Shown here: positions 1 through 8,429 of the stretch, in pieces | How positions within the stretch are numbered: the stretch's first letter is position 1 | Layout: each line of letters opens with the position of its first letter | Assembly (NCBI RefSeq): GCF_001613065.1 | Contig: NZ_BDBQ01000001.1 | Span: forward strand, 62,001 to 126,000 | Direction of reading: 5' to 3' | Source of the DNA: Nocardia miyunensis NBRC 108239 | Lineage (GTDB): Bacteria > Actinomycetota > Actinomycetes > Mycobacteriales > Mycobacteriaceae | Length of the DNA: 64,000 nt | The notes under the pieces: generated by a model | Told to the model about the DNA's origin: nothing | The model's database searches: none | What the model saw: only the letters and a program-made list of their open reading frames with translations | Position numbers and translations under genes: made by a program

Positions 1-622
1 CGATCTGCCGCGCCATGGCGAGCGCCTCGTCCAGCAGTTGCTCCGATGGAACCACACGGTTGACCAGCCCGATGCGCTGCGCTTCCTCCGCCTCGACAAT
101 GCGTGCGGTGTAACCGATCTCCGCAGCGCGCGCCGGGCCGACCAGACGCGCGAGATTGAACGACGTACCGAGTTCGCCGATCGACAGGCCCACTTTGACG
201 AACGCGGCGCTCATCTTGAGAGTCGGTGCGGCAAGGCGGATATCGGCCGCCAGCGCCAGCGCCATGCCGCCGCCGGTCGCCGCGCCGTGGATGGCGGCGA
301 TCACCGGAAACGGCAGGTGCCGGATCGACTGGATACCGCCGGTCGCGGTCTCCTGGAACTTGAGGAATTCCCGGACGCCCATCTCGGTGATCACGTGGAT
401 CTCGTCGAGGTCGAATCCGGCGCAGAAGGCCCGCTCACCCGCCCCTGTGACGATGAGCGCACGCAACCCACTGTCCCGCAACGCCCGGCCCGCGGCCAGG
501 TACTCGTGGAACATCATGACGGTCTGCGAGTTCAGCCGGTCGGGCCGGTTGATGCACAGGACACCGATATTCGGCTCCACCTCCTCGAAGGCCAGTGTCT
601 CCAGCACGGGAAAATCAATCAT
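1..622 (-). CDS. Enoyl-CoA hydratase/isomerase family protein (partial, C-terminus outside window)
   Basis: Crotonase-fold protein that hydrates or isomerises 2-enoyl-CoA thioesters in beta-oxidation. About 207 N-terminal residues are visible and the C-terminus lies beyond base 1. The start ATG at 620-622 is followed by MIDFPVLETL. Typical crotonase blocks are present: INRPDRLNS near residue 30, the oxyanion-hole segment AFCAGFDL, and HGAATGGGMALALAADIRLA. It is last of three crotonase genes in the same direction (656-1465 and 1512-2312 precede it, with gaps of 33 and 46 bases), so it is probably co-transcribed with them. Substrate cannot be told from sequence; a BadK-like cyclohexene-carboxyl-CoA hydratase is one option. 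Confidence 0.9.
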   Translation of the reverse strand, partial: MIDFPVLETLAFEEVEPNIGVLCINRPDRLNSQTVMMFHEYLAAGRALRDSGLRALIVTGAGERAFCAGFDLDEIHVITEMGVREFLKFQETATGGIQSIRHLPFPVIAAIHGAATGGGMALALAADIRLAAPTLKMSAAFVKVGLSIGELGTSFNLARLVGPARAAEIGYTARIVEAEEAQRIGLVNRVVPSEQLLDEALAMARQI

Positions 623-655
623 GTCTCGGCCTCACGTCGTTGGTGTCCTGCTGCA

Positions 656-1465
656 CTATTTGCCCTGGAATACGGGCGGGCGCTTCTCCTTGAACGCGCT
701 GAGCGCCTCCGCCATGTCCGGGCTACGGGTCAGCAGGGCTTGTCCCCGGTTCTCGAGCTCGAGGGCCGCGGCGTAGGAGCCGACCTCGAGGTTCGCTTGC
801 AGAGCCCGCTTCGACAATTGCACGCCGCCAGGCGAATTCGCGACGATCTTTTCCGCGAGTGCGAGCGCGTCGGACACGACATCACCATCTCCGGCCGCGT
901 TGACGATGCCCAGGTCCGCTGCCTCGGCCGCGTCGACGATCCTTCCCGTGAAGCAGATCTCACTCGTCTTCGCCGGTCCGATCAGGCGGGTCAGCAGCCA
1001 CGAAGTTCCCAGATCGCCCGCGGACAGGCCGATTCGCACGAAGGCGGCGTTGAACTTGGCCGCGGGACCCGCCAAGCGGATGTCGGCAGCCAGCGCCAAG
1101 GCCAGGCCACCGCCCGCGGCCGGGCCGTTCACCGCGGCGATGACCGGTACTCGCAGTCCGCGAATCGCGCTCAGCGCCCGCGCGGCGCGCTCCTGCTGAT
1201 CCAGCATGCCCAGCGCGCCCAGACTCGGCAGTGCGTCGGCGTCGGCCAGGTCGTATCCGGAACAGAACGCCTTACCCGAGCCCGTCAGAATGACAACGCG
1301 GCAGTCATCCTCGGTCTCCAGCCCCCAGGCGAGACGCTCGAGTTCGACGAACATGGTGTTGGTCATCGCGTTGTAGCGGTCGGGCCGGTTCAACGTAACC
1401 ACGACGACGCCCGGCCGGACCCGCTCGGCGAGCAGGGTTTCGAATTGTTCTTCCAGGGTTTTCAT
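656..1465 (-). CDS. Enoyl-CoA hydratase/isomerase family protein
   Basis: Crotonase-family protein of 269 residues, the usual length. Visible blocks are LNRPDRYNAM, AFCSGYDLADAD (oxyanion hole) and NGPAAGGGLALALAADIRLAG, with a C-terminal FKEKRPPVFQGK tail typical of true hydratases. I chose ATG at 1463-1465 (MKTLEEQ) because AGGAG lies just upstream; the open frame continues 60 codons further but those residues look non-coding. It resembles its downstream neighbour (1-622), sharing the ALALAADIRLA and AAFV(K/R)(V/I)GLS segments, so the pair may be a tandem duplication. Expected role is hydration of an unsaturated acyl-CoA made by one of the local acyl-CoA dehydrogenases. Confidence 0.92.
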   Translation of the reverse strand: MKTLEEQFETLLAERVRPGVVVVTLNRPDRYNAMTNTMFVELERLAWGLETEDDCRVVILTGSGKAFCSGYDLADADALPSLGALGMLDQQERAARALSAIRGLRVPVIAAVNGPAAGGGLALALAADIRLAGPAAKFNAAFVRIGLSAGDLGTSWLLTRLIGPAKTSEICFTGRIVDAAEAADLGIVNAAGDGDVVSDALALAEKIVANSPGGVQLSKRALQANLEVGSYAAALELENRGQALLTRSPDMAEALSAFKEKRPPVFQGK

Positions 1466-1511
1466 CCGGACTCCTAACGAAGTGGACCAGGTGGGAACGA
1501 GTGGCTCGCTA

Positions 1512-2312
1512 CTAGCGGAACTGCGGCTTGCGTTTCTCGACGAAGGCGGTGATGCCTTCGGCCGCTTCGCCGTCCTCGAACAGCGCCTGGATCTGATCGA
1601 CCTCGTATCGCGCTCCCTGTGCGAGCGGCAGATCGAACGCTGCATCCACGGTGCGCACCACAGCCAGCTGGGCGGGCAGGGACGGGCCGAGCAGGCTCCG
1701 GGCCCACGTCAGTGCGGTCTCGGTCACCGAACCGTCGGTCAGCCGATCCACCAGGCCGATCCGGAAGGCTTCCTCGGCCTCCACCTGCCGGGCGCTCAGC
1801 ATGATATCGAGCGCTCGGCCACGCCCGACGAGCCGCGGGAGCCGCTGGGTACCGCCGGCGCCCGGGATCAAACCGAGCTTGACCTCCGGCAGCCCGAATC
1901 TGCCGCCGGGACCCGCGACTCGCAGGGTGCAGGCCATGGCGAGTTCCAGGCCACCGCCCAGCGCCACCCCGTCGACAGCGGCGATGGAGATCCACGGCGC
2001 CGCCGCGAGCCGGTCGTTGACCTCGCGCATCCGGTCCCCGTAGGCGGTGAAGGTCTCGGCGTCGATCGTCGACAGATGCTTGATGTCAGCGCCCGCGGCG
2101 AAGAATCCGGGCAGGGTGGAGGTGATCACCATGACCTTCACTCCGCCCGCCTTCTCGGCGGCATCCATGGCGAGGTGCATGCCGTCCAGCAGCGGGATTC
2201 CCAATGCGTTGGCGGGTGGCCGTTGCAGGGTCACCACCGTTATCCCCGGTTCGACCGTCTCCCAGGTGACTACATCCTGTGCCAGCTCTGCCACGTCGTC
2301 CTCGCATTTCAA
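1512..2312 (-). CDS. Enoyl-CoA hydratase/isomerase family protein
   Basis: Third crotonase in the run, about 266 residues, less like the other two. It has LQRPPANALG, FFAAGADIKHL (oxyanion hole) and DGVALGGGLELAMACTLRVA. The PEVKLGLIPGAGGTQRLPRLVG block carries the Glu of true enoyl-CoA hydratases, so hydratase activity is well supported. The start is uncertain: TTG at 2310-2312 opens the frame, but GTG at 2292-2294 has GAGGAC just before it and may be the real start. It is first gene of its operon and divergent from the GntR gene at 2495, with two FadR-type operators between them, so it is probably repressed by that regulator. Confidence 0.9.
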   Translation of the reverse strand: MKCEDDVAELAQDVVTWETVEPGITVVTLQRPPANALGIPLLDGMHLAMDAAEKAGGVKVMVITSTLPGFFAAGADIKHLSTIDAETFTAYGDRMREVNDRLAAAPWISIAAVDGVALGGGLELAMACTLRVAGPGGRFGLPEVKLGLIPGAGGTQRLPRLVGRGRALDIMLSARQVEAEEAFRIGLVDRLTDGSVTETALTWARSLLGPSLPAQLAVVRTVDAAFDLPLAQGARYEVDQIQALFEDGEAAEGITAFVEKRKPQFR

Positions 2313-2385
2313 CTACTCGTCGACACCGCCGCGGCCGACTCCATCCCATCGGAAGCTATCCACCCGACAGGCTGAAATCAACCAT

Positions 2386-2406
2386 TATTTTGGTATGACC
2401 AAAATA
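2386..2406. promoter_or_regulatory. FadR-type operator (perfect palindrome)
   Basis: Perfect inverted repeat with 9-base arms around an ATG centre; its core is TTTTGGTATGACCAAAA (2388-2404). It lies between the divergent crotonase operon and the GntR gene. The TGGTnnnACCA core is the known operator form of FadR-subfamily GntR proteins (FadR, PdhR). It is the best copy of a motif that recurs in front of many genes in this window. Confidence 0.8.
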
Positions 2407-2458
2407 CCTCCAGCCTATGAGAACCGCAAACTCGCATGGCAGGACTCTTTGCTGATAG

Positions 2459-2475
2459 ATTAGGTACGACCAAAT
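2459..2475. promoter_or_regulatory. FadR-type operator, second copy upstream of the GntR gene
   Basis: ATTAGGTACGACCAAAT has 7-base arms with one mismatch around ACG. It lies 20 bases before the start of the GntR gene, where a bound repressor would block the promoter, which suggests autoregulation. Confidence 0.65.
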
Positions 2476-2494
2476 ACACAGAAAGCAGGTAAGG

Positions 2495-3268
2495 ATGCCC
2501 GACTCGCCCTCGTCGAGCACGGTTGCGCGGCACCCGGTCCGACTGCAGCCGATGCAGGTCCCCAAGGCTTCGGATGTCCTCGCGAACGACCTCCGCGAGC
2601 GCATCCTGCGTGGCGAATTCCCTTCCGGCACCGCATTGCCACCCGAACGCGAACTGGTCACTCAGACGCAGATGAGCCGAACGACAGTCCGCGAAGCACT
2701 CCGGATTCTCGAAGTGCAGGGACTCGTGGTCATCAAGACCGGACGATCCGGCGGCGCGTTCGTTCAGCAGCCCGGCGGTGACGCCGTGGCCTCGTCGGTC
2801 AGTCTGCTCATCCGCGGTCAGCAGCTGCGGCTGACGGCGCTGCTGGAGACCCGCGAGGCCATCGAGCCCGCCTGCGCGGGTCTAGCCGCGAAGTACCGCA
2901 CCGACGACGATCTCACCGCACTGGATGCGGCCAACGCCCTGCTCGGCGATCTCGAAATCCCACTCGAGCAGTTCCTTCAGGCCAACGTGAACTGGCATCT
3001 CGCGGTTGCGACCGCAAGCCACAACGAGCTGCTCACCGGCTTCATGACGGCGCTGTCGAACGCCATCTACAGCTCGACCGAGAACACCGCCTTCGTCGAC
3101 GACGAGGTGCGCAAGACCACCTATCGAGCACACAAGACGATCACGGACGCCATACGCGCGGGCGACTCCGCGGCCGCCACGCGACGTATGACCAAGCACG
3201 TCCACGGTTATGCCGAGGCCGTGGTCCAGGTGGAAGAGCGCACCGAGATCGAACTACGCGAGGGCTGA
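2495..3268 (+). CDS. GntR-family transcriptional regulator, FadR subfamily (FCD domain)
   Basis: DNA-binding regulator of 257 residues. Residues about 22-95 are the GntR winged helix-turn-helix (LRERILRGEFPSGTALPPER, then MSRTTVREALRILEVQGLV). The rest is an all-helical FCD ligand-binding domain; His168, His213 and His235 fit its metal-binding set, though the usual first Asp is replaced in NVNWH. FadR-subfamily proteins often sense acyl-CoA or carboxylic acid effectors. It is divergent from the crotonase operon and convergent with the oxidoreductase at 3280. Two palindromes precede it, and the same motif recurs upstream of at least six other loci to 26.8 kb, so I infer that it is the regulator of the island's beta-oxidation genes. 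Confidence 0.93.
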   Translation: MPDSPSSSTVARHPVRLQPMQVPKASDVLANDLRERILRGEFPSGTALPPERELVTQTQMSRTTVREALRILEVQGLVVIKTGRSGGAFVQQPGGDAVASSVSLLIRGQQLRLTALLETREAIEPACAGLAAKYRTDDDLTALDAANALLGDLEIPLEQFLQANVNWHLAVATASHNELLTGFMTALSNAIYSSTENTAFVDDEVRKTTYRAHKTITDAIRAGDSAAATRRMTKHVHGYAEAVVQVEERTEIELREG

Positions 3269-3279
3269 ACGCCTCCGCG

Positions 3280-4329
3280 TCACGCGGATACGCGGTTCGA
3301 CAGGTGCGCCCGCAGGCCGGCCAGGATCTCGGTGTTGATCGCCCGGGTCTCCTGATCGCTCAGCCCCCAGGGAGGCGCGATCAGGTCGAGGTGATCGAAG
3401 CCCTCCGGGATCCGGGCCAGCGCCTCGGGAAAATCGGCAGGCCGACACGCGATCGCGATGGTGTCGATCATGTCGTCGGTCACCGCCCCGATGAGCGCCT
3501 CGTCGTCGCGGTCGCGGGCCGCTTGGCGGATCTTCTTCTGCTCGGCGCTCCAGCCGTGCAGCTCGAACAACCGGTCGTAGACACGAGACGCGGCGTACTG
3601 ACCGATCGCATACGCTGCTTGACGACGTGCCAGATCGACGTCCTCGTTGATCGCGCACATGCGAATGCCCATGATGGTGACCTCGCCCGCATCACGACCG
3701 GAAACCGCTGCACCGGTGGCGATCTCGTCCGCTACGGGTCCGCGGACGTAATCGGCCGTGAACATCGGATGACCCACCAGTCCGTCGGCCAATTGACCGG
3801 CTGTGCGGAGCATCAGCTTGTTCACCCCGGCGATCCAGATCGGAATCTCGGGCCTGATCGGTTGCGGCACATCGGATGTGGGCGAGATGTGCACGTGGTA
3901 GAAGCGGCCGTCGTGATGAACCGGCCCCTCGTGCAGACCCCACAGTGCCTTGAGCACCGTGAGAAGTTCGGCCATCCGCGCGGCGGGCGCCTCACCCGAG
4001 ACACCGTGCCACGCTTCCATCATCTTCGGCGTTCCGTTGCCCAGTCCGAGAATGATTCGGCCACTGGATAACTCGTCCAGATCACGTGCCTCCGCCGCCC
4101 ACATCAAGGGGCTGCGGCCGACTCCGTAGGCGATGTTCGAGCCGATGCTGATCGTGCTCGTGCCCGCCGCGAGCGCTGCCATCGGCACGGTGGACGAGCG
4201 GCTGTACAGCTCGCTCGTCCACACTGCCGCGCAGCCGATCTCCTCGGCCTCGCGGGCCAATTCGGTCATCGTCGCGAACCGTTCCGGGCCGTTGCCGACC
4301 CCGAACGCGTTGACCCCGAAGGTCGTCAT
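3280..4329 (-). CDS. LLM-class (F420-dependent-type) oxidoreductase
   Basis: Luciferase-like TIM-barrel oxidoreductase of 349 residues. Family features include the N-terminal FGVNAFGVGNGPERF strand, ELSSGRIILGLGNGTP, and PIWIAGVNKLMLRTAGQLADGLVGHP. In actinobacteria this group commonly uses coenzyme F420 for hydride transfer to an unsaturated or carbonyl substrate; cofactor and substrate are inferred from family. A GGAGGG box precedes the ATG. It is the last gene of a minus-strand run, 22 bases after the MenB/BadI-like gene, which suggests a role in the same ring-acid pathway, perhaps reducing an enoyl or keto intermediate. It converges with the GntR gene only 11 bases away. Confidence 0.85.
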   Translation of the reverse strand: MTTFGVNAFGVGNGPERFATMTELAREAEEIGCAAVWTSELYSRSSTVPMAALAAGTSTISIGSNIAYGVGRSPLMWAAEARDLDELSSGRIILGLGNGTPKMMEAWHGVSGEAPAARMAELLTVLKALWGLHEGPVHHDGRFYHVHISPTSDVPQPIRPEIPIWIAGVNKLMLRTAGQLADGLVGHPMFTADYVRGPVADEIATGAAVSGRDAGEVTIMGIRMCAINEDVDLARRQAAYAIGQYAASRVYDRLFELHGWSAEQKKIRQAARDRDDEALIGAVTDDMIDTIAIACRPADFPEALARIPEGFDHLDLIAPPWGLSDQETRAINTEILAGLRAHLSNRVSA

Positions 4330-4351
4330 ATCGGCAGATCCCTCCGCTGTC

Positions 4352-5194
4352 TCAGGCTCGACGGGGAAACCGGTCGAACTCGGGTCGCCGCTTGGCCTTG
4401 AATGCCTCGCGTCCTTCTTGTGCCTCTTCGGTTGCGTAGAAGAGCAGATTCGTGTCGTGCGCGAGTTGCTGGATTCCCGCGAGGCCGTCCTCGGCCGCGT
4501 GGAAACTCGCCTTCATCAACCGCAGAGCCATGGGCGAGAGTTCCATCATCCGCCGGCACCACGCGAGCGTTTCCGACTCCAGGTCCGCAAGTGGGACAAC
4601 GGTATTCACCAGTCCCATCTCCAGCGCCTCGGTGGCGTCGTACTGCCGGCACAGGAACCAGATCTCCTTGGCCTTGCGCACCCCGACCATCTGCGCCAGC
4701 AGCCCGGCGCCGAAGCCGCCGTCGAACGAGCCGACCTTGGGCCCTACCTGCCCGAGACGGGCGTTGTCCGCCGCGATCGTGAGGTCACACACGATTTGCA
4801 GCACGTGCCCGCCACCGATCGCGTACCCAGCCACCATCGCCACGACAGGTTTGGGCAGCCGGCGAATCTGCACCTGCAGATCCGTGACGTGAAACCGGCC
4901 GACCGCGTCCGGCCGGTCGGGATCCGTCAGGTACCCGGTGTCGCCGCGCACTCGTTGGTCGCCGCCGGAGCAGAATGCGCGATCACCCTCACCGGTCAGC
5001 ACGATGACACCGATCGAGGGATCCTCCCGAGCGTGCGTCAGCGCGTCGGAAATCTCCACCAGCGTCTGCGGCCGAAAGGCGTTGTGCACCTCGGGCCGAC
5101 AGATGGTGATCTTGGCGATCCCGTCGGGCGTACGCGAATAGTCGACGTCCTCGTACCGGCGGACAGTCGACCATTCCTGGTTGTTGTCGGTCAC
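4352..5194 (-). CDS. MenB/BadI-clade crotonase, probable ring-opening beta-keto acyl-CoA hydrolase
   Basis: 280-residue crotonase whose motifs match 1,4-dihydroxynaphthoyl-CoA synthase (MenB): [45 protein letters not shown] and [10 protein letters not shown]. The sister enzyme BadI (2-ketocyclohexanecarboxyl-CoA hydrolase) catalyses the reverse kind of C-C chemistry. Two points favour a BadI-like job. A BadH-like dehydrogenase gene lies 8 bases upstream. The segment before VGSFDGG reads QVGPK rather than the QTDAD type of actinobacterial housekeeping MenB. The start is GTG at 5192-5194 with GGGAG upstream. Probable role: hydrolytic opening of a 2-ketocyclohexane-carboxyl-CoA ring. A true menaquinone enzyme cannot be excluded from sequence alone. 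Confidence 0.82.
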   Translation of the reverse strand: MTDNNQEWSTVRRYEDVDYSRTPDGIAKITICRPEVHNAFRPQTLVEISDALTHAREDPSIGVIVLTGEGDRAFCSGGDQRVRGDTGYLTDPDRPDAVGRFHVTDLQVQIRRLPKPVVAMVAGYAIGGGHVLQIVCDLTIAADNARLGQVGPKVGSFDGGFGAGLLAQMVGVRKAKEIWFLCRQYDATEALEMGLVNTVVPLADLESETLAWCRRMMELSPMALRLMKASFHAAEDGLAGIQQLAHDTNLLFYATEEAQEGREAFKAKRRPEFDRFPRRA

Positions 5195-5202
5195 CGCGCT
5201 CC

Positions 5203-5961
5203 CTATGCCATCGTCAGGCCGCCGCTGACCGACAGCGTCTGACCGGTGATGTAGCTGGTCTCATCGGAGGCGAAGAACGCCACGGCCGCAGCGATATCCG
5301 ACGGCAGGGCCAGGCGCTTCATCGGCACCGCGCGGGTCATGCCGCCCAGCACCTTGTCCGCGTCCTGTCCGGAGTTGTCGGCGAACTTGCGCAACGCGGG
5401 AGTATCGGTGGGGCCGGGGCACACGGTGTTGACGGTGACGCCCTTGGTGGCGACCTCACGCGCGAGGGTCTTGGTGAAGGCGATGATCCCACCCTTGGCA
5501 CCGGAATACACCGCCTCCAGCGACGACCCGACTCGCCCGGCGTCGGAACCGATATTGATCACCCGGCCGAAACCGCGCTCGATCATGCCGGGCACAACGG
5601 TGTGATTCACCCGAAGCGCGCCCTTGAAGTTGATGTCGAGGATCTTGTCCCAGAACGCCTCGTCGGTGTCGAGGAACTTCATGAAATCGTCCCAGCCCGC
5701 GTTGTTCACGGCGATCTCCACCGGACCGAGGCTTTCGGTGATCTGCGCGACGGCCGCCTGCACCGAAGCGGTGTCGGTGACGTCGATCGGCACCGCGATG
5801 GCCTGGCCGCCGGCTGTCGTGATCTCCTTGGCCGTCTGTTGCGCCACTTCGAGATTCAGGTCCGCCACGGCGACCCGGCAGCCCGCCTCGCCGAGTCTGC
5901 GCGAGATTCCCGCACCGATCCCCTGGGCTCCGCCGGTGACGAGCGCTACGCGATTGGTCAT
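5203..5961 (-). CDS. BadH-like SDR, probable 2-hydroxycyclohexane-carboxyl-CoA dehydrogenase
   Basis: Classical short-chain dehydrogenase of 252 residues. Cofactor motif TGGAQGIG is near residue 9, followed by VNNAGW and the catalytic Ser, Tyr and Lys ([10 protein letters not shown], then YSGAK). [37 protein letters not shown] and the ending [10 protein letters not shown] closely recall BadH of Rhodopseudomonas palustris, which oxidises 2-hydroxycyclohexanecarboxyl-CoA to the 2-keto form. A MenB/BadI-like gene follows after 8 bases, as expected for oxidation then ring cleavage. AAAGGA lies before the ATG. The name is recalled similarity; an ordinary 3-hydroxyacyl-CoA dehydrogenase is the alternative. 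Confidence 0.85.
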   Translation of the reverse strand: MTNRVALVTGGAQGIGAGISRRLGEAGCRVAVADLNLEVAQQTAKEITTAGGQAIAVPIDVTDTASVQAAVAQITESLGPVEIAVNNAGWDDFMKFLDTDEAFWDKILDINFKGALRVNHTVVPGMIERGFGRVINIGSDAGRVGSSLEAVYSGAKGGIIAFTKTLAREVATKGVTVNTVCPGPTDTPALRKFADNSGQDADKVLGGMTRAVPMKRLALPSDIAAAVAFFASDETSYITGQTLSVSGGLTMA

Positions 5962-5999
5962 GGTTGTCGATTCCTTTCGATGACAGTTGGGTGATTGCG

Positions 6000-7229
6000 T
6001 CAGGAGGCGAGCTGTACCGCGCTCGCGAGTTCGTCCCGGAACTCCGGGGCCGCGATGGCGATCAAGCGGCGACGGCGCTCGGCGAGGGGCTGGCCACGCA
6101 GGTGCGCGACACCGTGCTCGGTGACGACGCAGTCGACGTCGGCACGAGCGGTCGTGACGACCCCCTCGTCGAGACCGAATTTGATGGACGAGCGTCCGCG
6201 CACGGTGGAACGGAGCGCGATGATCGAGCGTTTCCCGGTCAGTGCGGCGGCGCGAGCGAAGTCGACCTGGCCGCCGATCGCGCCGAGATACGTACCTCGG
6301 CTCATCTCCGCGCCGACCTGCCCGGTCAGATCCACCTCGATCGCGAAGTTCACCGCGACGAGCATCGACAGCTGGGAAAGCATTTGCGGCGCATGGGTGT
6401 AACTCGTCGGGCGGAACAGGATCGGAAGCTCGGCGACCCGGCTGTACAGATCCGCCGACCCCAGGGCGGTTCCCGCCACCGAGAAACCACGATCCAGTTC
6501 CTTGCGGCCACCGGTGATCACACCCTTGTCGATGAGCCCCAGCAGTCCGTCGGTGATCATGCCGGTGTGCACCCCGAGATCGCGATGCCCCTCCAACGCG
6601 GTCAATACGGCCGCGCCTATCGAACCGATACCGACCTGCAGCGTGTCACCGTCGTCCACCAGACCGGCGATATGGGCGGCGATGGCGCGGTCGAGATCAC
6701 CGACAGGCCGGAGATCTTCCTGCTGCAACGGTCGATCCGTCTCCAGCACGGCAGCGAAGCGGCTCAGCGGAATACGTGGCGAACCCGGGACCGCCGGCAT
6801 CTGCCGGTTGATCTCCGCAAACAGCAGGGGTGTGTGCCCGATCGCGTCCGCCATGTAATCGACGCCGATTCCCAGCGAGCACATGCCGTCCCGATCGGGC
6901 GGCGAAACCTGCAGAAGCCCAGCGTCGCACGGTAACCGATGCTCGGCGAACATGCGGGGCAGAGCCGAGTAGTGACACGGAACGACCTCGAGCCGATCGG
7001 TCGCGCCGAGTTCCCGCAGCGCGCCCAGACCGCCGTATGACACCATTCGGTCGGTCGGCGACATCGACTGCGCCAGTTGATCATTCCAACTCAAGCCGGT
7101 GAACAGGCGAAGCGGCCCGAGATCGCGCGCCTGCTCGAGCAGATCATCGACGAGCGGGCGCGGCTCGGCCGCGGCCTGGCCCCACCAGACCCCCATGCCG
7201 GACCGCAACTGCCCGCCGAAATCGACCAT
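6000..7229 (-). CDS. Acetyl-CoA hydrolase/transferase-family CoA-transferase
   Basis: Class I CoA-transferase family protein of 409 residues, of the Cat1/4-hydroxybutyrate CoA-transferase type that swaps CoA between acyl-CoA and free acids. Visible are LQVGIGSIGAAVLTALEGHRDLG in the central domain and VVTEHGVAHLRGQPLAERRRRLIAIA near the C-terminus, a family hallmark. The ATG at 7227-7229 overlaps the thiolase stop (ATGA); the open frame upstream of it is inside the thiolase gene. It may recycle CoA between the acid substrate and acetyl-CoA or succinyl-CoA released by the pathway. Confidence 0.88.
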   Translation of the reverse strand: MVDFGGQLRSGMGVWWGQAAAEPRPLVDDLLEQARDLGPLRLFTGLSWNDQLAQSMSPTDRMVSYGGLGALRELGATDRLEVVPCHYSALPRMFAEHRLPCDAGLLQVSPPDRDGMCSLGIGVDYMADAIGHTPLLFAEINRQMPAVPGSPRIPLSRFAAVLETDRPLQQEDLRPVGDLDRAIAAHIAGLVDDGDTLQVGIGSIGAAVLTALEGHRDLGVHTGMITDGLLGLIDKGVITGGRKELDRGFSVAGTALGSADLYSRVAELPILFRPTSYTHAPQMLSQLSMLVAVNFAIEVDLTGQVGAEMSRGTYLGAIGGQVDFARAAALTGKRSIIALRSTVRGRSSIKFGLDEGVVTTARADVDCVVTEHGVAHLRGQPLAERRRRLIAIAAPEFRDELASAVQLAS

Positions 7230-8428
7230 CAGTCCACCCGCTCGATGAGCGTGCCCGTACCGAGACCGCCGCCGCAACACATGGTCACCAAACCCAATTG
7301 GCTGTCACGGCGTTCCATCTCGGAGAGAATCGTCGCGATCAGCCGGGCTCCGGTGGCGCCCACCGCATGGCCCAGCGCGATCGCACCGCCGTTCACGTTG
7401 ACGCGATCCATGTCGGGCTTCAGCTCACGCTGCCACGCCAGCACCACCGAGGAGAACGCCTCGTTCACCTCGAACAGGTCGATGTCCGCGACGGTCAGAT
7501 AGTTTCGGTCCAGCAGCTTGTGGGTCGCGGGGATCGGTCCGGTGAGCATGATGATCGGATCGACGCCGACGGTCGTCTGGTCGGCGATCCGAGCACGAAT
7601 ACGCAGACCGTGGCGTTCGGCCGCCTCCCGGGTACACAGCAGAACCGCCGCCGCGCTGTCGCAGATCGGGCTGGAGGTACCGGCGGTGATCCGGCCGTTC
7701 TCGGGACGGAACACGGTGCCGAGTTTCGCGAGCGTCTCGAGGGACGTTCCCGGCCGCACCGTCTGATCGCCGGTACGGACCTCGCCGTCGAGTTCCATCT
7801 TCACCATCTCGGCGGTGAAACGCCCGGCGGCGATGGCCTCGGTGGCGAGAGCATGGGAACGCACCGCGAATTCGTCCATTTCGGTTCGCGAGATGTTCCA
7901 GCGCTCGGCGATCAACTCGGCGCTCTCGCCCTGGGTGACGAAGTCGTAGCGTTCGCGCAGCGCCGCAGGCCACGGCTCGCCGTACAGTTCGCTGATCTTG
8001 GCCGGCGAGTTCATCGGCACGTGACCCATGTGCTCGACACCACCGGCGATCACGATGTCGTGCACGCCCGAGGCCACCAGCGCCGCAGCGAAATTCACCG
8101 CGGTCTGGGCCGAACCGCAGCGACGGTCCAGGGTGGTGGCCGGGACCTCGGCCGGGTATCCGGCCTGCAGCCAGGCGTTGCGGCCGATGTTGCGGGACTG
8201 TTCGCCGAACGGCGCCGTGCACCCGATGACCAGGTCCTCCACGATCGCGGGATCGATTCCCGCGCGGGTGACCAGGTCCTGGTAGCAGGATGCCAGCATC
8301 GCGTTCGGGTGGATGTCCCGAAACCACCCCTTCTCGGGATGCGATTTGCCGATCGGCGTCCGCACCGCCTCGGCGATGACGACCTCGCGACCGGAAGAAG
8401 TGAACGGACCGCTGACTTTCGCGCCCAT
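7229..8428 (-). CDS. Thiolase (acetyl-CoA C-acyltransferase)
   Basis: 399-residue thiolase that cleaves 3-ketoacyl-CoA with CoA at the end of a beta-oxidation round. Nucleophile Cys is in DRRCGSAQ near residue 100, the His in GGAIALGHAVGATGAR, and the second Cys in MCCGGGLGTGT near the end, so the catalytic set is complete. The block VFEVNEAF-type appears here as LFEVNEAFSSVVLAW. It is tightly packed between the SDR at 8430 (1-base gap) and the CoA-transferase (ATGA overlap), forming an operon for chain shortening after ring opening. Confidence 0.93.
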   Translation of the reverse strand: MGAKVSGPFTSSGREVVIAEAVRTPIGKSHPEKGWFRDIHPNAMLASCYQDLVTRAGIDPAIVEDLVIGCTAPFGEQSRNIGRNAWLQAGYPAEVPATTLDRRCGSAQTAVNFAAALVASGVHDIVIAGGVEHMGHVPMNSPAKISELYGEPWPAALRERYDFVTQGESAELIAERWNISRTEMDEFAVRSHALATEAIAAGRFTAEMVKMELDGEVRTGDQTVRPGTSLETLAKLGTVFRPENGRITAGTSSPICDSAAAVLLCTREAAERHGLRIRARIADQTTVGVDPIIMLTGPIPATHKLLDRNYLTVADIDLFEVNEAFSSVVLAWQRELKPDMDRVNVNGGAIALGHAVGATGARLIATILSEMERRDSQLGLVTMCCGGGLGTGTLIERVD

Positions 8429-8429
8429 C

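Noticed and set aside
4352..5194. Assignment as the housekeeping menaquinone enzyme MenB
   Set aside because: Motifs differ from actinobacterial MenB as I recall it, no other men gene is near, and the gene is embedded in a CoA-thioester catabolic operon. Not fully excluded.
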